Positions 1 through 5,781 of a DNA stretch of 6,357 nucleotides are shown here, piece after piece (within the stretch, counting starts at the first letter, position 1; each line of letters starts with the position of its first letter). This stretch comes from Ardenticatenia bacterium. GTDB taxonomy: Bacteria > Chloroflexota > Anaerolineae > Aggregatilineales > Ch27. Location of the stretch: NCBI GenBank assembly GCA_026983935.1, contig JALSTC010000818.1, forward strand, positions 1 through 6,357, given 5' to 3'. The notes under the pieces were generated by a model. The model did no database searches. It was not told the origin of the DNA and was given only the letters and a program-made list of their open reading frames with translations. Both the position numbers and the translations under genes were made by a program.

Positions 1-257
1 TCCAGCGCGATCGGCACGGACTGCACCCATTTTTCCCCATAGACCACCTTGCCGGGCGGCAGGTCGGGGGTCATGCGGGCCGTCCCGCCATCCATGAAAT
101 GGTTGCGCATTTCGCTGTCAATCACGCCGAAGATGCGGGGGAAAGGCCCACCGGGCCGCTTGAAGCCTTCCACGATCTTGAGGTAGAAGCAGCGCTTGCA
201 TTCTTCCCACAGGAAGGCGAAATCGGAGGGACTGAGCGTGTAGTTTTTCACGGCCAT
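1..257 (-). CDS. N-terminal part of a paired-cysteine protein, possibly PD-(D/E)XK nuclease-like (partial)
   Basis: This gene runs off the left edge. Only its first 85 codons are present, starting at the ATG at 257-255. The visible part is soluble and has no signal peptide. It opens with LSPSDFAFLWEECKRCFYLK (residues 8-27), which carries a Cys-x-x-Cys pair (C20, C23) followed by FYLK. A start of the form 'SPS...C.RCFYLK' resembles the N-terminus of RecB/Cas4-type PD-(D/E)XK nuclease-like proteins. The catalytic D/E-x-K residues would lie outside the window, so that assignment is inference. The start lies 7 bases after the methyltransferase stop. The nearest purine-rich site (GGAAGG) is about 12 bases upstream, so translation is probably coupled to the upstream gene. 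It is the last visible gene of the minus-strand operon. The reading frame is secure; the function is not. Confidence 0.7.
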   Translation of the reverse strand, partial: MAVKNYTLSPSDFAFLWEECKRCFYLKIVEGFKRPGGPFPRIFGVIDSEMRNHFMDGGTARMTPDLPPGKVVYGEKWVQSVPIAL

Positions 258-264
258 GGCTGCT

Positions 265-1062
265 TCAGACCTTCCGGGCGAGGAAGATCAGCTCGCCGGG
301 ATATTTGGAGCCATAGGGGCTTTTATCGTAGTCGGCATAGACGGCTTCGACGGCAAAGCCCGCCCGCGCCAGCAGATGCTCCGCCTCAAAGCGGAACAGA
401 TAGCGCATGGAAAATTCGTGTGTGACGCGCTCCTTGCGCCCGTCGGGATGCGTCACGTCGTAGATCATCTCTACGTCCTGCACCTGCTGCAGCAGGTCGC
501 GCTTCAGGATGCGTGCCCGGCGCAGCACGCGCCGCCCGTCCGGCATGGTGAATTCCGGCTCTTCGCCAAACTCGCCCATGCGGCTTTCGTCCACCAGATA
601 CGGCAGTGACGGGTTGAACAGATCGAGCACGAACTGCCCGCCGTCCACCAGGTGGCGGCGAATGGCTGCCAGACAGGCCAACTGCTCCTCAACCGTGATC
701 ACATGCTGGAAAGAACGGAAGGGCGTCGTCACCAGGGCGAACTGCTGGCCCAGGTCAAAGTCGCGCATGTCGGCATGCACCAGCGTCACCCGCGCCCGCA
801 CGTCCTCCGCCTCTTCTGCCAACCGCCGCCGACAGATGCCCAGCATGGCTTCGGAGACGTCCAGCCCGGTGATGGTCAGGCCGGCCCGTGCCGTGGGGAT
901 CAGTACGCGCCCCGTGCCGCTGCCGACTTCCAGCACCGGCCCGCCGCTTTCCCTGGCCAGATCGACGAAGAAGTCCACATCCTGCCGCTCGCGGTAGGGC
1001 ACAATGTAATCGTAGAATTCCGCTGCGTGCGGATTGTCCTGGTAGGCCGTTGAGAATTTCAC
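265..1062 (-). CDS. Class I SAM-dependent methyltransferase
   Basis: The gene encodes a 265-residue cytoplasmic protein with a Rossmann-fold methyltransferase domain. Motif I is VLEVGSGTGRV (residues 43-53), the glycine-rich SAM loop. GLDVS (66-70) supplies the acidic residue D68 expected to bind the ribose of SAM. HADMRDF (97-103) matches the adenine-contacting motif, and GGQFVLDLFNP (141-151) matches the later strand. The C-terminal part (about 170-265) is a beta-rich cap seen in many Methyltransf_25-type enzymes. The substrate cannot be told from sequence. The open frame extends upstream to 1257, but GTG at 1062-1060 is the likely start: AGGAGG lies five bases before it, homology begins there, and a longer protein would overlap the permease gene. 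It lies 14 bases after the permease stop and 7 bases before the next gene, so it is the middle gene of an operon. Confidence 0.9.
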   Translation of the reverse strand: MKFSTAYQDNPHAAEFYDYIVPYRERQDVDFFVDLARESGGPVLEVGSGTGRVLIPTARAGLTITGLDVSEAMLGICRRRLAEEAEDVRARVTLVHADMRDFDLGQQFALVTTPFRSFQHVITVEEQLACLAAIRRHLVDGGQFVLDLFNPSLPYLVDESRMGEFGEEPEFTMPDGRRVLRRARILKRDLLQQVQDVEMIYDVTHPDGRKERVTHEFSMRYLFRFEAEHLLARAGFAVEAVYADYDKSPYGSKYPGELIFLARKV

Positions 1063-1067
1063 AGTCT

Positions 1068-1073
1068 CCTCCT
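1068..1073 (-). promoter_or_regulatory. Ribosome binding site that sets the GTG start of the methyltransferase
   Basis: On the minus strand a perfect AGGAGG sits five bases before the GTG at 1062-1060. It lies in the 14-base gap after the permease stop. This decides for the GTG start over the longer open frame, which runs back through the permease gene. Confidence 0.8.
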
Positions 1074-1076
1074 TCC

Positions 1077-1439
1077 TCACCCGGAGAAGATCATCTTCAA
1101 CGAGATGAGCAGCATTGCCACGCCAAACACTCGCTGCAGCGTGGCGTCGGAAAGTTGGTTGGCCAGTTTGGCCCCCAGCAGTCCTCCGATGAAGAATCCC
1201 AGCACCACCAGGGCGGCGACTTTCAGATCGACATAGCCCTGCTTGTAGTACGTCCACGCGGCCAGGATGCCGATGGGTGGCACCAGCAGAGCCAGCGTGG
1301 TGCCCTGCGCCTGATGCTGGTTCATCCCGAAGAGGAACACCAGGGCGGGCACGATGATCACGCCCCCGCCAATCCCGATCAGGCCGCTCAGTGTCCCGGC
1401 GAAAAGTCCAAGCAGTAGATAGGCGATATTCGTCAGCAT
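1077..1439 (-). CDS. TauE/SafE family membrane permease, half-length
   Basis: This is a 120-residue integral membrane protein of the TauE/SafE (UPF0721) family. The family exports or imports sulfite, sulfonates and other organic anions. Visible family marks are the N-terminal glycine signature SGLIGIGGGVIIVPAL (residues 18-33), GTTLALLVPP (46-55) and GFFIGGLLGAKLANQLS (81-97). Hydrophobic segments lie at about 5-23, 27-38, 48-62, 74-92 and 104-118. Full-length members have about 240-270 residues with two copies of this unit, so this is a single-unit member that probably dimerises; that is inference. The transported substrate is unknown. I chose the ATG at 1439-1437, which has AGGGA four bases upstream. 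The alternatives, ATG at 1463 and TTG at 1469, would only add a short hydrophilic tail. It is the first gene of the minus-strand operon. Confidence 0.88.
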   Translation of the reverse strand: MLTNIAYLLLGLFAGTLSGLIGIGGGVIIVPALVFLFGMNQHQAQGTTLALLVPPIGILAAWTYYKQGYVDLKVAALVVLGFFIGGLLGAKLANQLSDATLQRVFGVAMLLISLKMIFSG

Positions 1440-1492
1440 GGAGTCCCTGTTTACCTTTGCCATCTCCAACAGCGGCGCTAAACCTCCAGTCT

Positions 1493-1523
1493 ATGATACC
1501 GTCCCCTGTACGGCTTTGCCCAA
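1493..1523 (-). promoter_or_regulatory. Weak candidate promoter for the permease-methyltransferase operon
   Basis: On the minus strand, TATCAT (1498-1493) could be a -10 element, with TTGGGC (1523-1518) as a poor -35 element at a 19-base spacing. It lies about 55 bases before the permease start and after the terminator of the upstream gene, so a promoter is expected here. The match itself is weak. Confidence 0.3.
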
Positions 1524-1535
1524 CCCGACAGGCTT

Positions 1536-1565
1536 AAAAAGGCCTCTGGCTTAACGACAGAGGGC
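1536..1565 (-). terminator. Intrinsic terminator of the four-helix membrane protein gene
   Basis: Read on the minus strand, CCTCTG (1563-1558) pairs with CAGAGG (1548-1543) around a nine-base loop and is followed at once by a run of five T (1540-1536). It lies 30 bases past the stop of the gene ending at 1595 and separates that gene from the permease operon. Confidence 0.75.
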
Positions 1566-1594
1566 ATTGCCGCCGGGAAATGATCATCCCTGCG

Positions 1595-2170
1595 TCAGCG
1601 CAGCACGGCAAACCACAGGACAAGCTGAACAACAAAGGCGATGACGCCGCCGGCAGCACCTGCGGTAATGGCGAACTGGCCGCTGAGCGCGAAGCTTGCC
1701 GCCAGAATCGCGGCCGCTGTGGTCACGCTGCTGGTGACGATCACGCTCAGCGCCAGCATAAAGGCCACCGTCCAGGGCTTGTTGGCGGCAGGGATGGTTT
1801 CCGTTCGCCAGCGGAAAGCTTTCTCCAGTTTGATGTTCTGGTTAAACCGGATGTAGTATTCCTTGATGCGGTTCATGGTCAGGACACTGTCCCGCCAGGC
1901 CATGCGCAACTTGGCAAGCTGGAGCATGGACAGCATGCCGAAGAGCGTCAGAATGGCGAACAGAAGAGCCAGCACCCAGGCGACCTCCGGCTGGTTGGCA
2001 ATATTCGTGTCGGTTGCCATGGCAATAGCTGCGGCGAGCAGGGTTCCGGTGACGGTCAGGTGGTAGCCGAAGATGCGGGCACGGTCTTCGCTGCTCTGCA
2101 GGGCTGTCTGCATGGCATAGCCGAATTCGCGTTCCAGGATGCTGGTTGGGTCAAGCGGCTGCTCTTTCAT
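1595..2170 (-). CDS. Four-helix membrane protein of unknown function
   Basis: This is a 191-residue protein that I cannot assign to a named family. It has a charged N-terminal tail (residues 1-36) and four hydrophobic segments at about 37-55, 62-85, 133-160 and 167-190. The last segment ends at the C-terminus. Between segments 2 and 3 is a hydrophilic loop of roughly 45 residues rich in Arg, Lys, Tyr and Asn (RIKEYYIRFNQNIKLEK, 101-117) and ending in WRTETIP (121-127). The topology suggests both ends and this loop lie in the cytoplasm. No catalytic motif is evident. The ATG at 2170 is the start because GGAGG lies five bases upstream; the open frame extends only to a TTG at 2182. It is transcribed alone, divergently from the receiver gene, with its own terminator. 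It may sense or modify membrane state, but that is only a guess. Confidence 0.8.
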   Translation of the reverse strand: MKEQPLDPTSILEREFGYAMQTALQSSEDRARIFGYHLTVTGTLLAAAIAMATDTNIANQPEVAWVLALLFAILTLFGMLSMLQLAKLRMAWRDSVLTMNRIKEYYIRFNQNIKLEKAFRWRTETIPAANKPWTVAFMLALSVIVTSSVTTAAAILAASFALSGQFAITAGAAGGVIAFVVQLVLWFAVLR

Positions 2171-2175
2171 GTTTT

Positions 2176-2180
2176 CCTCC
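2176..2180 (-). promoter_or_regulatory. Ribosome binding site of the four-helix membrane protein
   Basis: GGAGG on the minus strand lies five bases before the ATG at 2170-2168. It favours this start over the in-frame TTG at 2182, which overlaps the site itself. Confidence 0.7.
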
Positions 2181-2200
2181 AAAAACTGTCAAAAAATTAC

Positions 2201-2228
2201 ATATTACGAGTATAGAGGTAGACTGCAA
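2201..2228 (-). promoter_or_regulatory. Candidate promoter for the four-helix membrane protein
   Basis: On the minus strand, TTGCAG (2228-2223) and TAATAT (2206-2201) are spaced by 16 bases, which would give a leader of about 25 bases. An alternative -10 is TATACT (2214-2209), a five-of-six match with no good -35. The region is strongly AT-rich compared with the flanking genes. Both candidates are imperfect. Confidence 0.35.
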
Positions 2229-2293
2229 TAAATTGATAGTAAATGGCCTTTTTCAGTTTTCAAACATTTTCTTTACTAATGGTTTCTTTCTTG

Positions 2294-2307
2294 TGATACA
2301 ATATAAT
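2294..2307 (+). promoter_or_regulatory. Candidate promoter of the receiver gene (perfect -10 / extended -10)
   Basis: A perfect TATAAT lies at 2302-2307. Overlapping it is an extended -10 of the form TG-n-TACAAT (2294-2302). No strong -35 is seen; TTTACT at 2272-2277 is the nearest candidate. Transcription would begin roughly 40-50 bases before the ATG at 2360. The AT-rich setting between divergent genes supports promoter activity. Confidence 0.55.
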
Positions 2308-2359
2308 CATTATTTTCGGGCAACTTGCATCATTGTTTCTATCTGGCAGGGAGTCTACC

Positions 2360-2725
2360 ATGAAAAAAGTGCTGGTTGTGGATGATGATCCGGGAATCGT
2401 GACTCTGCTCTCGACCATGCTGCGCCGGGAAGGGTTTATCCCGGTTGCTGCGCATAATGGTCATGACGCCCTGGAACAAATTGAAGCCACCTGCCCCGAT
2501 CTCATCCTGCTTGACCTGGCCATGCCAGGCATGGATGGCTTCGAAATCCTGGCGGAAATCCGGCGTCGTGAAAACGGTGTCCGGCGCATCCCCATCATCA
2601 TTCTGACCGCTCATCTCCGCAGCTACTTTGAGGCGCGTATTGATACCCATATTGACGGCTACATCACCAAACCCCTGACGCTGGACAAGCTCCGGGAAAA
2701 TCTGCGGCAGTTCATCCCTGCCTGA
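2360..2725 (+). CDS. Stand-alone CheY-like receiver (response regulator)
   Basis: This 121-residue cytoplasmic protein is a single receiver domain with no output domain. The phosphotransfer residues are all present: the acidic pair D8/D9 (after KKVLVV), the phospho-acceptor D52 (in ILLDLAMPGMDG), T83 (in IILTAH) and K104 followed by P105 (in YITKPL). Y101 occupies the region of the usual aromatic switch residue. The ATG at 2360 has AGGGAG upstream at about seven bases. A longer open frame begins at 2333 but lacks these signals, and the domain starts exactly at MKKVLVV. Single-domain receivers act by protein contact or in phosphorelays. The kinase encoded just downstream in the opposite direction is the likely phosphodonor, which is inferred from position. 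Both genes end at one shared terminator. Confidence 0.93.
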   Translation: MKKVLVVDDDPGIVTLLSTMLRREGFIPVAAHNGHDALEQIEATCPDLILLDLAMPGMDGFEILAEIRRRENGVRRIPIIILTAHLRSYFEARIDTHIDGYITKPLTLDKLRENLRQFIPA

Positions 2726-2753
2726 GCATTTATCCGTCTGTTTATACTGAGAC

Positions 2754-2784
2754 AAAAAAGCCGGAGGGCCTCCGGCTTTTTTTT
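2754..2784 (+). terminator. Bidirectional intrinsic terminator between the receiver and kinase genes
   Basis: The perfect inverted repeat GCCGGAG-GGC-CTCCGGC (2760-2776) is flanked by six A (2754-2759) and eight T (2777-2784). On the plus strand it ends the receiver transcript 28 bases after its stop. On the minus strand the A run becomes a T run and ends the kinase transcript 18 bases after its stop. Confidence 0.93.
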
Positions 2785-2802
2785 GCTGAAGTGCAGCGCA
2801 TG

Positions 2803-4437
2803 CTATCGGCGTTCGGCAGGGGATCGCAGCGGCAGCGCAAGGCCAAAGGTGCAGCCTTCGCCCGGTTTGCTGTGCACATAGACCCGCCCGCCGTGCGCCT
2901 CCACAATGGATTTGACGATTGCCAGACCCAGCCCCGTTCCCTTTGATTCGCTCTCAGTGGTGGGGACGCGGTAGAAGCGTTCAAACAGCCGTCCCTGGGC
3001 TTCCAGCGGGATGCCCGGTCCGTTGTCTTCCACCTCGATCAGCAGCTCATCGGCCTGAATCCGGGCACGCAGCACAATATGCCCCCCGGCAGGTGTGTAT
3101 TTGCTGGCGTTGCTCAGGTAGTTGGTGATGGCCCGCTGGAACCACTGGGGCGCAAGGTCAATCTCCGGCAGGGACTCCGGCGCGTCAAATTCATAAGTCT
3201 GCGACTTATTGAGCATGACGGGGATCATGTCCCGCAGGGCTTCGCTGAGCAGCGGCGCGGGGTCCATCGGGTGCATTTCAAACCCCACACCACTCTCGAT
3301 ATGCTCCAGATTCAGCAGATCGTCCAGCAGCGTCTGCATCTTGTGTACGGCGTCCATGGCGATGTCCAGGATTTCGGTGGCTGTGGCATCATCCGGATCC
3401 GTGTAATCCCTGAGCATGGTCAGTGCGCTGAGCGTGACCCCCAGCGGGTTGCGGAGGTCATGCGCGGCGGTGCGGATGAACTCCATCCGCGTTTCTTCTG
3501 CCCGCTTCAGGTGGCTCACGTCTTTCAGGACGATCACCCGCCCCTCATGCTCTTCCCGTTGGGTGATCTGGCTGAGTGAGCGCAGCGGCGAGATGACTGC
3601 CGTCAGCACCCGCCCATCATCCAGCGGGACATCAAAGACGGAAGCCGTTTCACAGTCTTCCTGCAGTGCCCGGCGCAGCTTATCCCGCAGGGCGGGGTGC
3701 AGGGGAGCTTCCTCCAGCGGCATGCCGATGAGCGATTCTGTCCCCAGATCGAAAAGGCGGCCTGCCGCCTCGTTCAGCAAACTGATCCGACCATTATTGT
3801 CCGTGGCGATGATGGCGTCGGTCACCGAATGGATCACGGTGCTCAGGCGCTGCTCGTGATTGCAGGTTTCTTCGTACAGGCGCGCATTATCCAGGGCCAC
3901 GCCCACCTGGTCGGCAATGGCTTTGAGCACATCTATCTCTTCCTGGGAGAAATCGTAGTCGGCATGGCTCATCACGCTCAGGATGCCGATCACCCGGCCT
4001 CTGGCGTGCATGGGGGCCATTGCCAGCGCCTTGACCTGCTCCTCACGGAAGGAGGGCACGGCCAGCCGGGCGCTGCCCAGGTCATTGGTCACGATGACTT
4101 TGTCTTCGTCGATCACCTGGCCGGAAAGCCCCATTCCCGGCTTGATGCGCATTGGCTCCGAGACGAAATCGAGCTTCCAGCCGCGCTGGGCACGCAGTAC
4201 CAGCTCACCCGATTCTTCGTCAATCAGGCTGATTCCAGCAGCTTCGACGTTGATGATGCTCAAGACGGCATCAAGGGCAGTATCCAGTGTCTTGTTCAGA
4301 TCAAGGCACTGGCTGACCGTAGCCGCGACGGTATTTATGGCGGCGAGCTGACTGACGCGGCGCTGGATTTCTTCGGTTAGTAGACGATTCTGATCAAGCA
4401 AATGTTGCGCATTCCCTATCTGTGACGGACGTCCCAT
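2803..4437 (-). CDS. Soluble GAF-PAS sensor histidine kinase
   Basis: The gene encodes a 544-residue histidine kinase with no membrane segment, so it is probably a cytoplasmic sensor. The order is: short helical or coiled-coil lead-in (about 12-33), GAF domain (about 35-190), PAS domain (about 196-310), HisKA dimerisation domain with H-box AAHDLRNPLG (324-333; phospho-acceptor H326), and HATPase_c. The ATPase part shows N-box NYLSNASKYTP (439-449), G1 DNGPGIP (471-477), F-box LFERFYR (484-490) and G2 GTGLGLAIVK (500-509), so it should be active. There is no fused receiver. The open frame extends to 4653 and would overlap the divergent HD gene; I prefer the ATG at 4437, preceded by AGGTGG, because conserved sequence begins after it. 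The ligand of GAF and PAS is unknown. The convergent stand-alone receiver is its likely partner (inference). Confidence 0.92.
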   Translation of the reverse strand: MGRPSQIGNAQHLLDQNRLLTEEIQRRVSQLAAINTVAATVSQCLDLNKTLDTALDAVLSIINVEAAGISLIDEESGELVLRAQRGWKLDFVSEPMRIKPGMGLSGQVIDEDKVIVTNDLGSARLAVPSFREEQVKALAMAPMHARGRVIGILSVMSHADYDFSQEEIDVLKAIADQVGVALDNARLYEETCNHEQRLSTVIHSVTDAIIATDNNGRISLLNEAAGRLFDLGTESLIGMPLEEAPLHPALRDKLRRALQEDCETASVFDVPLDDGRVLTAVISPLRSLSQITQREEHEGRVIVLKDVSHLKRAEETRMEFIRTAAHDLRNPLGVTLSALTMLRDYTDPDDATATEILDIAMDAVHKMQTLLDDLLNLEHIESGVGFEMHPMDPAPLLSEALRDMIPVMLNKSQTYEFDAPESLPEIDLAPQWFQRAITNYLSNASKYTPAGGHIVLRARIQADELLIEVEDNGPGIPLEAQGRLFERFYRVPTTESESKGTGLGLAIVKSIVEAHGGRVYVHSKPGEGCTFGLALPLRSPAERR

Positions 4438-4645
4438 ACCCCACCTGAAAACCACATATAAGTTCCCAACAACGCTGTTCCTGTTTTCGGTATAGCCTAT
4501 AAATCTGTCATAAGTACCATACCATGAAAAACACCGCTTGCCTACAGATACTCTGTCTGAAGCCGGTAGTCTGGGCTGTGACAGTTGCATTCCGGGGCAG
4601 AATGGGGCAGAGTCCCCCCCGGTAGGCTGAGGCTGGAGGGAGGTT
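4438..4645. other. Divergent intergenic region between the kinase and HD genes
   Basis: These 208 bases should hold promoters for both directions. The left half (about 4441-4530) is AT-richer, with TATAAA at 4498-4503 on the plus strand, but I find no convincing paired -35/-10 on either strand. The right half is GC-rich. It contains a ten-base tandem repeat (GGGGCAGA at 4594-4601 and 4604-4611) and a run of seven C (4614-4620) just before the HD gene's ribosome binding site. I see no small gene or RNA gene here. Confidence 0.5.
4635..4643 (+). promoter_or_regulatory. Ribosome binding site of the HD gene
   Basis: GGAGGGAGG ends two bases before the ATG at 4646, and its first GGAGGG lies five bases before it. 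This is a strong double Shine-Dalgarno, which supports the chosen start. Confidence 0.75.
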
Positions 4646-5098
4646 ATGGCCACATTGGAAGATGCGATTGCGCTGGCCGTGCAGGCGCATCATGGACAGC
4701 GGCAGCTTAACGGCCAGCCGTATATCCTGCATCCGCTGCGGGTTATGATGCATATGGCCTCCGAGGAGGCGATGATCGCTGCCGTGCTGCATGACGTGGT
4801 GGAAGATACACCCGTCACGCTCGAAGATCTGCGGGCGGCGGGCTATTCCTCCCGTGTTGTGGAGGTGGTGGATCTCCTGACGAGACGCGACGGCGAATCC
4901 TACGAAGCATTCATTGAGCGCATCAAACCACATCCGCTGGCGCGGCAGGTCAAGCTGGCCGATCTGCTGGATAATATGGATGTGCGGCGGCTGCCCGAAA
5001 TTCGAGAGCAGGACGTGGAGCGGCTCCGGCGCTACCGGCAGGCCTGGGAGGTACTGATGACCGCGGAAAATGACGAGAACATAGGCGAGGGTTTATGA
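4646..5098 (+). CDS. Small HD hydrolase, RelA/SpoT hydrolase-domain type
   Basis: This 150-residue cytoplasmic protein consists only of an HD domain like the (p)ppGpp 3'-pyrophosphohydrolase half of RelA/SpoT and the small MESH1-type enzymes. Key residues align well with Rel: H29 in QPYILHPL, H49-D50 with E53-D54 in LHDVVEDT, and D106 with N110 in KLADLLDNM. These form the metal site and catalytic acidic pair, so hydrolase activity is likely. There is no synthetase, TGS or ACT domain. The position of the arginine that contacts guanine in Rel (R44) is Q20 here, with R19 beside it, so ppGpp is a plausible but unproven substrate. A strong ribosome binding site precedes the ATG. The stop overlaps the start of the HAD gene, suggesting coupled translation and a shared job in nucleotide or phosphate-ester turnover. 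Confidence 0.88.
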   Translation: MATLEDAIALAVQAHHGQRQLNGQPYILHPLRVMMHMASEEAMIAAVLHDVVEDTPVTLEDLRAAGYSSRVVEVVDLLTRRDGESYEAFIERIKPHPLARQVKLADLLDNMDVRRLPEIREQDVERLRRYRQAWEVLMTAENDENIGEGL

Positions 5099-5763
5099 TG
5101 CTGCGGGCACTGGTCTTTGATTTTGACGGGCTGATCCTGGAAACCGAGGAGCCAGTTCTGCGCTCCTGGCAGGAAATTTACCGCGAGTATGGGCTGGAAC
5201 TGCCGGTTGACGAATGGCTGGCCTGCGTCGGAACGGACTATTCCGAGGAGACGTTCCATCCCTATGAATATCTGGAGCGTCACGTGGGGCCGCTTGATCG
5301 GGCAGCGGTCCATGAACGCCAGCACCGGCGCTATGTGGAGATCGTCGAGGACCAACCCATCCTTCCCGGTGTGGAGCGCCTGATCGAAGAAGCCCGTGAG
5401 CGCAGCCTGCGGCTGGCGGTGGCTTCCAGCTCCTCGCGGGACTGGGTCGTCGGCAATCTGGAACGGCTGGGGCTGGCGAGGCACTTTGTCGCCATCCGCT
5501 GCGCGGATGATGTGGCGCAGGTCAAGCCCGATCCGGCCCTTTACCGGATGGCAGTCGAGGCTCTCGGTGTGCCGCCTGCGGCGGCTGCCGCACTGGAAGA
5601 TTCGCCGCCCGGCATCACAGCGGCCCGGCGCGCCGGGTTGTTCTGTGTGGCCGTCCCTAATGCCCTGACCCGCCGCCTCGATCTCTCCCATGCTGATTTG
5701 ACAGTGGATTCGCTGGCCGATCTGTCGCTGGATGATCTGATCGCGGCGATGGCGGGGCGGTGA
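5095..5763 (+). CDS. HAD-superfamily phosphatase/phosphomutase (subfamily IA, beta-phosphoglucomutase-like)
   Basis: This 222-residue cytoplasmic enzyme has all four HAD motifs. Motif I is FDFDGLILETE (8-18), with nucleophile D9 and acid/base D11. Motif II is S111 in VASSSSR (109-115), motif III is K144 in QVKPDP (142-147), and motif IV is ALEDSPPGI (166-174) with E168-D169. The helical cap (about 16-85) between motifs I and II places it in the subfamily of phosphoglycolate phosphatase, beta-phosphoglucomutase and sugar-phosphate phosphatases. The exact substrate cannot be read from the sequence. The first ATG (5095) overlaps the HD stop as ATGA; the second ATG (5098) has better spacing from GAGGG (5087-5091), and either may be used. 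Its frame continues the operon, with 18 bases before the next gene. Confidence 0.9.
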   Translation: MMLRALVFDFDGLILETEEPVLRSWQEIYREYGLELPVDEWLACVGTDYSEETFHPYEYLERHVGPLDRAAVHERQHRRYVEIVEDQPILPGVERLIEEARERSLRLAVASSSSRDWVVGNLERLGLARHFVAIRCADDVAQVKPDPALYRMAVEALGVPPAAAAALEDSPPGITAARRAGLFCVAVPNALTRRLDLSHADLTVDSLADLSLDDLIAAMAGR

Positions 5764-5781
5764 TCTGCCGCCCGGAAAGGA

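Noticed and set aside
1063..1257. Upstream extension of the methyltransferase frame
   Set aside because: It lies across the permease gene in another frame, and the GTG at 1062 has a perfect AGGAGG at the right spacing.
1580..2215. A 211-codon plus-strand frame opposite the four-helix membrane protein
   Set aside because: The composition is rich in Gly, Gln and His with no fold signature, while the minus strand encodes clear membrane helices with a ribosome binding site and terminator.
2520..2540. Short inverted repeat (CATGCC / GGCATG) inside the receiver gene
   Set aside because: It encodes the conserved MPGMDG stretch after the phospho-acceptor, so coding constraint explains it.
3697..4380. 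A 227-codon plus-strand frame opposite the kinase
   Set aside because: It is antisense to the GAF and PAS domains of an intact kinase and has no start signal or recognisable motif.
4438..4653. Upstream extension of the kinase frame to 616 residues
   Set aside because: The added sequence has no domain character, would overlap the start of the divergent HD gene, and the ATG at 4437 has an acceptable ribosome binding site.
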